Part shown: positions 45,915-58,010 of the stretch, in pieces
How positions within the stretch are numbered: position 1 is the stretch's first letter
How the letters are laid out: each line of letters starts with the position of its first letter
Source of the DNA: Diphasiastrum complanatum
Lineage: Eukaryota; Streptophyta; Lycopodiopsida; Lycopodiales; Lycopodiaceae
Assembly: GCA_029204225.1 (NCBI GenBank)
Contig: CM055115.1
Location: 9,359,466 to 9,423,465 of the forward strand
Direction of reading: 5' to 3'
Length of the DNA stretch: 64,000 nt
The notes under the pieces: model-generated
Database searches by the model: none
Told to the model about the DNA's origin: nothing
The model's input: the letters and a program-made list of their open reading frames with translations, nothing else
Position numbers and translations under genes: made by a program

Positions 45915-46583
45915 GTGTCGTACACTGTTGACCAACCTAAGGATGTTACAATATTGGCGGAGAACACGAAATATGTTGATGATGTGATCATCATAAATTT
46001 CTTGCAAGCTGCTAATATATTTTCCCCAGGATTTAAATCTAGGATAGATTTTGTAAGACAATATCTATCTTTGAAAGGCCAGGCCGCATATTGGCATACA
46101 TTATATTTACAACAAATGGAACAACTTAGGGTTGCGGAGGAGAGGAGGTGCCGAAATTGTGCCAATATCAAACACAAGTGCAAACATTCAAGACGAGACA
46201 AGGAGAAAAGAAGAGGATAACAATCTATTGCGTGAACGAAATGCTCAGTATTTTGAGCGGATTACTGAACTACCAAAGGAGTTGTTTACAGCCCAAACAT
46301 CCAAGGATGCTTATGAGTATGAAAAGGAGCTTTTGCGATCTCAACTCACTAGCACTGCAGGGGGACCAGTTCGGATAGATAATGTTGGGCTAAAGGAATG
46401 GACCAAGACCATAGTGTGAACGAGAGTAGCTGACAAGATAGAGTAGTATGTCGAAGAGCAAGGATTTCTATGGGAGAAAAATTTGCAATTAGAAAAGAAG
46501 CTAGAAAGGCAAGGGATGTTACCTGTTTCGGGGCAATGTAGTGGATGGCTATCGATCCAGAGGCGATATAGGAGCAGGCTAAT
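45915..46583 (+). pseudogene. Unrecognised coiled-coil protein remnant
   Basis: 45915-46220 encodes YTVDQPKDVTILAENTKYV, INFLQAANIFSPGFKSR and a basic C-end. After a frameshift (~46190) a second frame continues with EEDNNLLRERNAQYFERITE and YEYEKELLRSQL, then stops at ~46417 and ~46444 before VEEQGFLWEKNLQLEKKLER. Heptad spacing suggests a long coiled coil. Its end (46584-46770) is the segment that three Copia gag copies are fused to, so this may be the parent gene, possibly gag of a different retroelement. Confidence 0.45.
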
Positions 46584-46933
46584 CTGCGACACTCCATGGT
46601 AGATTTGCAATGACGGTAGCAGCAGTTATCTGATATAGAGGGCCAGCTCCATGACAGAGACGATAAATGTAACAAACTTCAGGAGGAAGCCGAAATGCTA
46701 GTAGTGAGCTGCTAGAAGGAAGCAACACAACACCATCAGGGGGAGTACGCCAAGGGCTGATACAACTACACAACTGCAATAGCAAGCTGTGGGGTTTTTA
46801 ACAGGAGATCAAACTTGGATTCCCATATTGTGGCAGCCTAGTGTTAAGTGGACAAGAACTGTTGGATTTCTATCCTCTCCATCCCTATTTTTTGCTGATC
46901 TAGATTCATTCATTAAGCTGTTCTAAATCTAAC

Positions 46934-47131
46934 TTGGGACACAAAAATACCAGCAGTTCCTTTAGCATATCCAAATACGAAAAGATAACAACCAAAAAAA
47001 CACCCTTATCTTTAGTTTATGGGATGTATCTCATATTGCCTATTCAATTTGATGTGCCCACATATCGAATTCAGGAATTCAAAGGAGACATCTCCAATAA
47101 GGTAATAAATGAAAGACCTCACATGATATAG
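46934..47131 (+). pseudogene. Gypsy integrase C-terminal fragment
   Basis: KKTPLSLVYGMYLILPIQFDV matches the TPFxLVYGxEAVLPIE block after the Ty3/gypsy integrase core; no catalytic residues are present. Repeated at 49083-49301 and, inverted, near 33730. Confidence 0.8.
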
Positions 47132-48222
47132 CCTTAGAATTGTTGAGACAAAACGAACCAGCCTTTGAAAATGATTGCAACCAAACTTTCAAAACATATA
47201 ATTACTTAAGGTTTATTGTGACATTCAATAATAAGGTGTTGAATGTCCAAAAGTACTCAAAGAAAAGTTGAATAGAGCTGCTAGTTGATTTCTATAATCC
47301 ATTACTATGGATGATATACATAAAATGGGAACATAAATATAGTGAATACTTTGAAGGTATGAAAGAATATATTCGTAGTCGTGAGAATCATTTGACACAT
47401 ACAATTTGGATCACTTATAAAAGAGATAATCTGGTTAAATTTATAGCCAAAACCTTATATAATGTGCAGCTGTTATATGGAAGACTCGACTGTTGGTCAC
47501 TTACAAAAAAGATGTACCCTCTTTACATATGCTCAATAAGAAAAGTTCTGCTGCATCAACTGATTCTTCTGATGCAATTCATGTTATAACTTTGTTCACA
47601 TACAAACTGAAGCACTTGGGACATCGACAAGCAAAGATGTACCCCAAAAAAACAATTAATGATTGATGTTGGTCATTTTTTTTCAACATCGAGTGCAAAT
47701 TTTTGTATAGATTACTACAACGATATTGTATCCATTTGTGTAGGCCCAAATTTTCATATGAAAACTTCAATAGATTTTTGGAAGGAGCACATTACAACAA
47801 TTCATGTACATTTGGAAGACTTGCTCAATCTCAGGATGAAGACATGTGATAACAAGGCATGATCTAGTTGCCTCTTATTTCGATCTACATAATGCAAAAT
47901 AGTTATTTTTTGTGATAGTTTATTTGTTGTTTTAAAAAGGTTGAGCTTAGAATAGAATAAGTGTATTCCGATACCAGGTAGAAGATCAAATTGATGCGTG
48001 GTCAAACTTCATTTTGACCTAGAGTCCATATGTTATTCTGATCCTTGTCAAAAGCGGTTATGGAACTTAATACGGTTATTTCATATTTAGAACACGAGGC
48101 TATATAAAGAGCATTTGTTCTCGCATATTTCTTTCAAATGGAATGAAGTAAAGTTAGTGAGTTAGTCTATTTTCATTCTTACGTCACTGATAGTTACTAC
48201 TATCACTTAGACTAATATCCAC

Positions 48223-48770
48223 ATGGATTCCCAAGGGAAAGCCAGTCCTATAATGGACAAGCTTGATGGAGCCAATTACCATCTATTTAAATTTAAGATG
48301 AGAACTATGCTAATGGCTAACGAATTGTATAACGTGTTTATAGCTGCAGAGGTAAGACCCGAAGCTGACAATGCTGCAATTTCTCGATGGAAGCTGAAGG
48401 ATGGAAAAGCCTTTGCACTGATCATCCTCAATATATCAGACACCTGTGTCTAAATCTCAGACCTCCAAGGAAGTCTGGGACATCTTGAGCACTCTGTACG
48501 ATCTATGCAACATAGCCTCCAAGCTGCATCTCAGGATGAAGATTTTCTCGCTCGAGATGACCAATGGAGATTCTCTACAGAGTCACATCAACTAGTTCAA
48601 GAACCTACTGAAGCAAATGGCCACTGTTGGATATGTCGTAGATGATCAAGATGCAGTAATGACACTGCTTTTAAGCTTTCCAAGCTCATATGACAGCTGG
48701 GTGATGATCATCACGACACACCCTAAACTGACTCTTTCAAGAGTCATGACAATGTTGTTGCAGGAAGAGA
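48223..48770 (+). pseudogene. Copia gag in unit 1, fused C-terminus
   Basis: From ATG 48223: MDSQGKASPIMDKLDGANYH, KFKMRTMLMANELYN, then stop/frameshift near 48450, LKQMATVGYVVDDQDAVM, SSYDSWVMIITTHPK, LLQEE. Reading passes into the coiled-coil sequence of unit 2. No zinc knuckle or pol follows. Confidence 0.82.
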
Positions 48771-50935
48771 CTGCGGCACTTCATGGTAGATTTGAAATGA
48801 CAGTAGTAGCAGTTATCTGATATGGAGGTTCAGCTCCATGATAGAGATGATAAATGTAACAAACTTCAGGAGGAAGCCGAAATGTAGTAGTGAGCTGCTT
48901 GAAGCAAGGAACACACCACCATCAGGGGGACTACGCCAACGAATGATAGAACTACACAACCACAACAACAAACTGGGTGATTTTTAACAGGAGATCAAAC
49001 TTGGGTTCCCATAACGCGGCAACCTAGTGTTAAGCGGACAAGAACTGTTGGATTTCTATCCTCTCCATCCCTATTCATTAAGTTGTTCGAAATTCACATG
49101 GGACACAAAAATACCAGCGGTTATTTCGGTATATCAAAATACGAATTGATAACAACCAAGAAAACACCGTTATCTTTAGTATATGGGATGCATCTCATCT
49201 TGCCTATTCAATTTGACGTGCCCATATATCGAATTCAGGAATTCAAAGGAGACATCTCCAATAAGGTAATAAATGAAAGACTTCACATGATATCGCTTTA
49301 GAATATTTGAGACACAAGGATCCGGCTTTTTTGAATAATTGCAGCCAAACCTTCAAAATAGATCATTACTTAAGGTTTATTGTAACATCCAATGATAAGA
49401 TGTTGAATGTCCAAAAATACTCATAGAAAAGTTGAATAGAGCTGCTAGTTGATTTCTATTATCCATTACTATGGATGATATACATAAAATAGGAAGATAA
49501 ATAGAGTGAATACTTTGAAGGTTTGAAAGAATATATTCGTAGTCGTGAGAATCATTTGACACATACGATTTGGATCGCTTATAAAAGAGATGATGTGCTT
49601 AAATTTATAGCCAAAACCTTATATAATGTGCAACTGTTATATGGAAGACTCGAGTACTGGTCACTTACAAAAACGATGTACCCTCAAGAAGAAAACTTTT
49701 GCTGCATCAAGTGAATTTTCTGATGTAATTCATGTTATAACTTTGTTCACATACAAACGAAGCAGCTGGGACATTGACAAGCAAAGATGTACCCCATAAA
49801 AACAATTAATGATCGATGCAACAATAGAGACTGGTCATTTCTTTTTCAACGTCGAGTGCAAATTTTTGTATAGATTACAACAACGATGTTGTATCCATTT
49901 GCGCAGTCCCAAATTTTCATATTCAAACTTTAGTAGATTTCTGGAAGGAGCACATTACAACAATTCATCTACATTTGGAGGACTTGCTTAATCTGAGGAT
50001 GAGGACATGTGATAACATGGCATGATCTAGTTGCCTCTTATTTCGATCTACATAATGCAAAATAATTGTTTCTTATGATAGTTTGTTTGTTGTTTTAAAA
50101 AGAATGAGCTTAGAATAGATTAAGTGTATTCCGATACCAAGTCGAAGATCAAATCGATCCATGGTCGATTTTCATTTCGACCCAGAGTCCATATGTTATT
50201 TCAAAAGTGGTTATGGAACTTAAGACGACTATTTCATATTTAGAACAACTACTAGGCTATATGAAGAGCATTTGTTCTCGCATATCTCTTTGAAATGGAA
50301 TGAAATGAAGTTAGTGAGTTATTCTATTTTCATTCTCAATTCACTGATAGTTATTACTATCGCTTAGACTAATATCCACCTGGATTTCCAAGGGAAAGCC
50401 AGTCCTATCATGGACAAGCTTGATGGAGCCAATTACCATCTGTAGAAATTTACGATGAGAACTGTGCTAATGGCTAAAGAATTGTATGACGTTGTTATAG
50501 GTGCAGAGGTAAGAAACGAAGCTGATGATGGTGCAATCTCTCGATGGAAGCTGAAGGATGGCAAAGCCTTTGTGCTGATCATCCTCGATATATCAAACAC
50601 TCAAATCAGCCATGTGTATGAAGCTCAGATCTCCAAGGAAGTCTAGGACATCTTGAGCACTCTGTACGGTGTGCGCGACGTAGCTTCCAAGCTACATCTA
50701 AGAAAGAACATTTTCTCTCTCAAGATGACCAACGAAGATTCCCTACAGAATCACATCAACCGGTTCATGAACCTGCTAAAGCAAATGGCCACTTTCGGAT
50801 CTGTGATAGATGATCAAGATGTAGTAATGACACTGATTTCAAACTTGCCAAGCTCATACGATAGCTGGGTGATGATCATCTTGACACACCCTGAATTGAC
50901 TCGTTCAAGAGTCATGACAATGTTGTTTTAGGAAG
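48771..50935 (+). mobile_element. Chimeric cassette, tandem unit 2
   Basis: Same order as 46584-48770: coiled-coil end, Gypsy integrase end (49083-49301), tail, unassigned frames (49523-49990), leader with mutated TATA (tatatgaag, ~50259) and hairpin 50346-50361, and Copia gag (50400-50931). The unit ends by continuing into a genuine Copia gag-protease sequence. Confidence 0.82.
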
Positions 50936-51480
50936 AGAGCAGAAGGAACAAAGTCTCTAGTTCCTCAAGTGTCGACACTCATGTCTTATACACCAACAAA
51001 GGCTCAACTAAGCAAAAGAATAAAGGCCCAAAGCAACCAAGGCTAAATCATGAACCAACACAGTGTCAAGAGAAGTCAAACTAGCCGACAAAGAATTAGC
51101 TATTCTACACATATTCTGGTGAACCAACCACAAGATCCAAGATTGTCGCATACTGGAGGAAAAGAACAACAGCAAGGGGCAGTCGAAACAAGTGGCACAG
51201 GTACAAAAGCACCACAGTCGATTCAAGAATCGGATAATGATGCCTTAATGACTAGCCATCAGAAAACATCCAACTACAGCTCCTGGTTTCTGAACTCTGG
51301 AGCCACACAACACATGAGTAGCCATATTGGCTATTTCAAGTCCTATACGCCTTCCAATACCAAATGAAATGTTCACATGGTCAACAATAGCACACATGCT
51401 ATTAAAGGTGAAGGTACAGTAAGATTGAGCTTTGCAAACGCTCAATCTAAGCTACTTTGAAATGTACTGCATGTACCGAA
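50400..51480 (+). pseudogene. Copia family C gag, knuckle and protease region
   Basis: Gag (KLKDGKAFVLIILDISNTQ, LHLRKNIFSLKMTNEDSLQ, PSSYDSWVMIILTHPE), then after the frame break at 50931 a decayed knuckle (NQPQDPRLSH is read where a CCHC motif is expected) and protease SSWFLNSGATQHMSSHIGY (51270-51340) with Asn in the catalytic Asp position. It continues to a pre-integrase start (VHMVNNSTHAIKGEGTVRL) and stops near 51480. The mirror arrangement is at 28175-26564. Confidence 0.8.
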
Positions 51481-52027
51481 TCTATCTACAAATTCGTTGA
51501 GACAGAGCGAGAAGGCTGATCTTTATCACGCAGCAACGGTATCTTGATTATACCCTTATCACAAACAATCTGATCAATTGTAAACTAGCTCACTCACCAA
51601 TGGATTCAGGCTTGCGATTATTGAAGGTCCAATGCCAAGAAGTGGTTATGGAACTTAAGACGGTTATTTCATATTTAGAACATCTACGAGGCTATATAAA
51701 GAGCATTTGCTCTCGCATACTTGTTTGAAATGGAATGAAGTGAAGTTCGTGAGTCAGTCTATTCTGCAGACATTCCGATGAACCAACCACAAGATCCAAG
51801 ATTGCCGCATACTGCAAGAAAAGAACAACAACAAGGGGCAGTCAAAACAAGTGGCCAATGCAGGTACAAAAGCACCACAGTCGGTTCAAGAATCGGATAA
51901 TGATGTCTTAATGACTAGCCATCAAAGAACATCCAACGACAGCTCCTGGTTTCTGAACTCCGGAGCTACACAGAACATGACTAGCCATTTTGGCTATTTC
52001 GAGTCCTATACGCCTTCCAATACCAAT
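51481..52027 (+). pseudogene. Second Copia leader fused to a protease fragment
   Basis: 51640-51760 is the family C leader (TATATAAAG at 51693-51701) but jumps directly to the knuckle/protease region (51770-52025, again FLNSGA-like, NSGATQNM). The whole gag is deleted between them. Confidence 0.7.
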
Positions 52028-52250
52028 TAAAAACTTGACCGTGAGCCCATAAAAACTGAAATCATAAATAGGACCCAACTTGACTTTGAAATTGCAAGTT
52101 GAGGCCAAGCTAGGTGCTAAAAACCGAATTTGGGCCAGTGCCCTATTTTTAGAGTCAGTTTTTGAAAAGTCATAAGGAGGTGCCCCATTTCTTGAAGGGG
52201 TGCACCTCCAGCCCATTGAGCCCCTACGTATAGGGAGGCGTGTGGGACAG
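52028..52250 (+). other. Possible upstream part of repeat A
   Basis: Continuous with repeat A; contains an inverted pair around cccctacgtatagggag. Cannot be compared because the window starts inside the other copy. Confidence 0.4.
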
Positions 52251-52276
52251 CATACCATTGTTCATTGTCATCTTCT

Positions 52277-52322
<46 letters not shown>

Positions 52323-53349
52323 CTTGGAAATAAAAGGAAGGAGTAGAAGTTGTTGTGCTTGGTGCCTCCCATCTCTTCCACTTCCTATTTGTGCTCAATC
52401 CACGAGACAAGGAGGAGGAAAGGAGAAGAGGCTGATCTGCTTGGTGCCTTCCACTCTAATTTCTTTGTTGGATCTTTACTCGAAATTCTGTTTATTTTCA
52501 TTGCTATTGATCTGTTTTTCAGCCTTTAGCATTGTGTTACCACTATTTGTGGATTTGTGAATTGTTTTTTCTGCCATCTCTAACATTTGGTTGCAGATCT
52601 TGGAAGGGTGTAGATTGCACTGGGATTAATCCTGTAGATTGTTGTTATTAATCTTGTGTCTGCAAAGCTTGCAATTGTGGAAAGCTTTATTGTTACATTC
52701 ACAAGGTTTTGTGATTTATTTAAAGATTGTTTGTTATCCAAGAAGGCAGTCATTGCCTTGTTTATTGCACTAAGGCTTTCAAAGCTTTGTCAGTAGTTTT
52801 GAGGGATGCCCAATGAACAGAGCCTGTTCATTGCTAGTTTTTTGAGAAGTTATTGATCTGTTTGGGATCCAATACCCCGTGGGCCTGTCAAAAAGCAGAG
52901 TACATATCTCTAGTTCTGCTTGAGGCCATTTTTGTGCCTGTCAAAATCATTGGATATTTTCCTATCTTGTTTACCCTTAAGAAAAAAAAACACACAGGCA
53001 TAGAGCCCTGAGGGCCTGATTGTTTGAAAGAGCTCTGCTTGTTAAGGCCTCTAGAAGCCAACTGTGTGCAGCTCCTCCTGGTCACCCATGATGTAGTGTA
53101 GGCTCTAGCTGAAGATCCTCATCCTCACCTTGTTGACATATTTGCTTTTCTTTGAAAGACAAATAGCACTTTGGCATGCGGTGCAACTTGAAAATGCGAT
53201 GCATAGTCCGACCTATCTAAATAAATAGCGAGTACCGAGGTTAACCATGGCATTCTATTAACTAGTCATATTCCAGGCAACTCCCTTGGATCACTTTGTT
53301 GGGTTGGTATCCAAAGTGTTTTTTGGTCCGAAGTTTTAGCCCTCTTAGG
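52251..53349 (+). repeat. Composite of repeats A and B
   Basis: 52251-53071 equals 3-805 and 53072-53349 equals 8747-9024; the two lie 7.9 kb apart at the left end of the window. (GA)n at 52279-52320. Confidence 0.88.
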
Positions 53350-54318
53350 TAAACCTATAGAGATATCCTTGTCTCTTGCCGATTGCAAGAACTCTCTTGC
53401 TATTATCAAGAATCTGATTGGAATCCATCTGAAACTCTACCCTATGTCCTAAATCTCTGATTCGACTGACAGAAAATAGATTTGTTGTTAGGTTCGGGAC
53501 ATACAATACATTTGGTACAAGTTTTGACATTCCATTCTAAAAATTCATCCTAACAGTACCTTCACCTTCAATAATGTGGGAGTTGTTATCTCCATGGTGA
53601 GACGAATCTTTTGGTGCTATAGGCCGAATAATCGATGAACCATTCTTGATGGCTTGTCATGTGTTGTATTGCTCCAAAATTGAGGAACCATTCCTCCGAT
53701 TGTTTGACATGGCGATGGTTCACCATGAAGACTTTATGCTCATCATCATCTTCTTGGTTCTTCTATTTCATGTTCGCTGCATGGGCTTGCTAGTCCGGCT
53801 ACTTCCTCTTGTCATTGTTGAACTTCAAGATTCGACAGTTTTGGACTTTGTGGTTTGCCCTCTTGCAGTATCTATAGAAGAGCCTCTTCTTGTTTTGAAC
53901 ATGTGGCTGATTTTGGGTCTTATGTGTTCGCTTTTGATTGTTGTCGGTTTGTCAAGTAGCTTTCTTCTTCTATTGCTTCCTGGTGTTCTTCTTTGAGAAT
54001 AATGCTGTGAGTCGTTTGTGGAGGATGAGGATGTTCTATTCCTTCTTGTTTCCTCTTGCAGTAGCAGATTAAGACTCTGGACAAGGTTATATTTGAGTGT
54101 GTGGTTATCATCATCACCCAATTTTCATAAGAGGATGGCAAACTGAGCTTCCACTTGGAAATGGCTTGCTCATCGACACTGAGAATTAGTTTGGTTCCAA
54201 CGACTATTTTCCAAAGTTCTTTGGCCATCAATACCACTTTCGTCTTGAAGTTCCATATCTGGTAATTCGAACCATCGAGTTTCTCTACCATTAGAGCAGA
54301 CTGTGGTTCAGAATCCAT
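53345..54318 (-). pseudogene. Copia remnant, gag with deletion and pre-integrase end
   Basis: From ATG 54318: EKLDGSNYQIWNFKTKVVLM ... then directly LSLPSSYENWVMMITTHSN; about 120 residues of the capsid are deleted. An RSNRRQ-type linker follows, then stops. 53530-53345 gives VPNVLYVPNLTTNLFSVSRI and RVLAIGKRQGYLYRF (pre-integrase). Different subfamily from family C. Confidence 0.78.
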
Positions 54319-54899
54319 CTGGAATTCTAGGGTGAGTGTTATGCAAATAGTAGATTAATGTGACTAAAAACAATTATAGCTATTGTCTACACTATATCAG
54401 AATGCTTGTTCTAATAATGTCAGTTCAAGATACGTCATAGTAATATGCTCTAATACCATGTTGGGATTTGGTGCTATTCTCATCGCGACATAGAAAAGCG
54501 AATGGGGAATCCTTAGTACATGCAACTATGTCTATCAGATTCAGACAAATCAGGATCACAACTTTCAAGTCGTTGGATCTAAATAGTTGATTCAATAGCC
54601 ATGCACAAATTATCTTGTTTATCAGATGTAGCTTCGCGAAAGCAGTTGGAATACGTTTATCAGAATGATAGATCAAGCAGTGCTATTAGTGACATCAAAC
54701 AGTTTAATCTACAAACATTTGAGACAAAAGGATCCGGCCTTTGAAAATAACTGTAGCCAAACCTTCAAAACAGATCATTACTTAAGGTTTATTGTAACAT
54801 CCAATGATAAGAAGTTGAATGTCCAATGGGGAGCAGCAGGTCTAGTAGCTCTTTGTCCCCCACGTGCCGTTGAAGATTTAGGGCTATGTAGATAATTTA
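54319..54899. other. Leader and cassette fragment
   Basis: 54455-54465 holds a ctctaatacca PBS-like string (minus) next to tgttggga, so 54319-54460 may be the Copia leader and the following bases an LTR. 54715-54826 matches the tail segment at 49300-49420. Confidence 0.5.
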
Positions 54900-55645
54900 T
54901 CTTTTCATGTTATGAATTTTTCTAAGGTAATTTTAATTCTATGTAAAGAGTGGTTTTATGCTAGGAATGAGTCCTTAAAAAAAATTATGTTTCTCATAGT
55001 ATCTCTTTCTTGCATAGTGACTCATTGGTTTGTATTAAAGGTGATGAGCCTGATCTACCTTTTGTAACTGCTCATAAGGCTAGTCAATGTAGTTTGGATT
55101 TTGAGTATTATTAATATTTATGTCATCTGGAAGATGAATCGCACATGGATGCTTTTAGTACTCATAATTTCAATGTTGATGTTTCATCTTTTCCTAAAGA
55201 ATTGTCTTTTTTAGATGTTAATCTATAATCTTCGCCTGAGGGCAAAATCTTTAAGAGAATTAGGAAGGAATATACTAATATATTCTTTGAGCAGTTGCCT
55301 AAGGGTCTTTTCCCCTCACGGGGAGTAGACCATCATATAGATCTTCTTCCCGATAGCTCTCCTGTATCGTTTTTGCCCTACAAGATGAGACGGAAGGAAG
55401 AAGACGAAGTTGCTAGTCAACTTAAAGAGTTATTACGTAAGGGTCATATTATACCCAATAGGTCCTCTTTGGGAGCTCCTATTTTGTTAATCGGCAAGAA
55501 AGACAATGGTATTCATCTTTGTGTCGATTAGAAAAAGCTTAATAAAATGACTATTAAGAACCGTTATCCCTTACCTCAGATGGATGACCTAATGGACCAA
55601 TTGAATGGTGCTAAGTATTTCACCAAATTGGACCTTAGGTCAAGG
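54900..55645 (+). pseudogene. Ty3/gypsy reverse transcriptase, N-terminal half
   Basis: From about 55200: KIFKRIRKEYTNIF, then LFPSRGVDHHIDLLPDSSP, LKELLRKGHIIPNRSS, GAPILLIGKKD, CVD followed by TAG at 55529 where the family has Tyr, [19 protein letters not shown] and YFTKLDLRS. It stops before the active-site motif and joins a Copia linker fragment at about 55646. Confidence 0.87.
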
Positions 55646-55854
55646 TGTTTCCAAAGCATGCCTCTAGTCGATGGACTACTCGACAACAAGTCAGACAAAG
55701 AAGTTGCTACTACTCAGCAATAACAAATCCAAGGACTAGATCATCAGCCGATGCCACTTCCTCCAAGAAGATCAAACCGAGTGCACACATAGCCCACAAG
55801 GTACATTCTTGAGTTTGCATGTCTTTTAATGCAAGAGTCGACTACTATCGAAAA
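55646..55854 (+). pseudogene. Copia integrase-RT linker fragment
   Basis: Matches 7765-7970 ([22 protein letters not shown]). Inserted or recombined between the two Gypsy RT halves. Confidence 0.72.
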
Positions 55855-56285
55855 GGCTTTCCTTTTATTACCCTTTTTAGTTTTTCTTTTGGCTTTCTTC
55901 ACTCCCTTAAGAAAATTCGTTAGAGACAATGCAATCTAGGCATAGTCTTTAATGAATTTATGAAAAAACCCTGTGAAGCCCAAAAAAATTTAACTTCCCT
56001 AATGGTTTTTAGGGCCAAGTACGAACTTTTTGGACCTTATCGTATCGATCTCTAGACCTCGATCAAAAACGATATGTCCCAAATACTTGAGCCTTGTTTG
56101 AATGAACTCACACTTAGACTCCTTAGCATAAAGCTTTGCTTGCCTTAGATTATCTAAGATTGTATGCAAATGCGCCTCGTGCTCCTCAAGAGTCTTACTG
56201 TAAATCAATATGTCATCAAACAATACCACGAGAAACTTCCTTAGATATGGACAAAGAATATCGTTCATCATCTATTGGAAGGTTG
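55855..56285 (-). pseudogene. Ty3/gypsy reverse transcriptase, C-terminal half
   Basis: Minus strand: MMNDILCPYLRKFLVVLFDD (active-site region, FDD), ILIYSKTLEEHEAHLHTIL, LYAKESKCEF, KYLGHIVFDRGLEID, then after stops FLGFTGFFHKFIKDYA. Opposite strand to the N-terminal half at 54900-55645. Confidence 0.87.
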
Positions 56286-56329
56286 TCGGGGTATTAGTTA
56301 GACCAAGAGTAAAACTAAAAATTTGTAAT

Positions 56330-57140
56330 AGCTAGAATGAAAACCAGTTTAGCCAAAGGCTCGAATTGTCATATCGGAGGCAGAGGCATCGAAGGTTCGC
56401 ATGGAACTTTGCCTTTGCCTTTGAAGTCATCGAACTGATCCTCGATAAAGACTGTATCCCTAATGAATAAAATCTGCTAGGTATCAGAGTCGTATAGCTT
56501 GTAAATATTGTCAGATGAAGTGTATCCGATAAGGATGGTCTTGAGACCTTGGAAGTTGAATTTCTTTCTCGTCTCCTTCGGGATCCTCGCATAGGCAATG
56601 CATCTGAACACACAAAGGTTCTTCATTGAAGCCTTATAACCTGTCCAGACCTCATGTGGTGTTTTGCCTATGAGGGCCTTAGTCAAACATATGTTTTGAA
56701 CGTAAGTTGTAGTGGAGATAGTTTCAGCCCAGAAGCTCTTCGACAAAGATTCATGTGTTAGCATACATTTGGCTGACTCGACCAGGGCACGATTCTTCCT
56801 CTCAGCTAAGCCATTAGATTGAGGTGAATAAGGAGTGATAAATTGTTGTTCAATGCCTTGGCTCTGGCAGTACTCCTTGAATACGGTAGAGATGTACTAT
56901 CCACCATTGTCGAACCTCAGGCCATTGATTTGTTTGCCAATTTCTTTCTCTGCATGCTTCTTGAAGATTCTAAAACAATTGAAACCTTCAGATTTCTTCT
57001 TGATAAAGTACACCAAACAATCCTCTAGCAACATGCTGATGGCTTGATTTAAATGGTTTCATGGGTAGTTTATTGACTAGATAGTCTTGACAAGCAGATA
57101 ATTTGACTTTCCTATCTGGATAATCGAGATCAACAACAAT
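56330..57140 (-). pseudogene. Copia integrase remnant
   Basis: Minus strand from ~57140: CQDYLVN-type pre-integrase end, TNGLRFDNGG-like region near 56910, NGLAERKNRALVESAKCML split by a frame change, then SKSFWAETISTTTYVQN, KTPHEVWTG, CIAYARIPKETRKKFNFQG and ILIGYTSSD. Same subfamily as 7126-7735 and probably the same parent. Confidence 0.8.
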
Positions 57141-58010
57141 AGATTGTTTAGACATTTGTTGTACAAAAGAATAATTCCGGTGATGTCGTGCTATACCAAC
57201 AGGTTTAATATAGATTTTGTAGTGAAAAGCATCGTTCCCACAGAGGATAGCATTAGAAAGTTATGTTTTTGGTGTAATTATGGCAGGTGGTTTCAAATGT
57301 TATTCTGGTTGTCGACAGACATTAAAAAGTAACCAGTATTACTTATATTTGGAATGGGTAATGTTAATGAATTCAGAACAACAATCTGGCCTCTATCGAA
57401 TTGAAGGAAGCGCGTTCTACAAATGAAATGTTATCAGAGTAGTACAGCAGAAGGTCTAGCCCTTAATTTATAAGGCAAGTACCTAGGAGATATATTCTCA
57501 AAAAATGACTTAGGCCTCTTCATAATTTATACTTAACCAGCTCATATCTTCATTTTCCAGTATATTATGCCATATTTATGTTGATATTCAATTTTTGACA
57601 TTTGTGTGGCATCACATATCCCCTTCCTCAAATGTGAAACGTCCTCGTGAACATATCATCTTTATTTTTAGGATTACCCGAAAAACATTCTTGTTCGTCA
57701 GATTTTTGTTGAGGCGAAAAAAAATATTTCTTCATATGATTCGTCCTTTAGATATTTCTTCAGAGAATATGTGTCTTGTTGTTGTGTTGAGTAGGTTGAT
57801 TTCGAGAGAGAGATCAACTAGACGAAAGAGAAGAATTCATGAAAAAATCAGGCTCTATAACAAGACGAAACAAAACAAAACTTAAATGAGCTCTCAAATT
57901 GATTTACGCTTATAGCCAAGTGATCGCGAAGTGAAACGAAACGAAACACAAAGCAAAAGCATTCGCGAATAAAATCGATTCATGTGGAATTCAGATATGA
58001 TTGCTGGTCA
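57141..58010. other. No recognisable gene
   Basis: AT-rich; an 'aaacgaaacg' purine stretch near 57870-57950. No motif supported. Confidence 0.4.

Larger units (their letters stand above)
46584..48770 (+). mobile_element. Chimeric cassette, tandem unit 1
   Basis: Order: end of coiled coil (46584-46770), Gypsy integrase C-terminus (46934-47131), non-coding tail, unassigned frames (47345-47650), Copia leader with TATA at 48101-48109 and hairpin at 48189-48204, and Copia gag (48223-48770). The next 2.2 kb repeats the same order. Confidence 0.82.

Noticed and set aside
53646-53996. 116-codon hydrophobic plus-strand frame
   Set aside because: Antisense to the Copia gag-protease linker; Leu/Val richness comes from reversed Lys/Glu/Gln codons.
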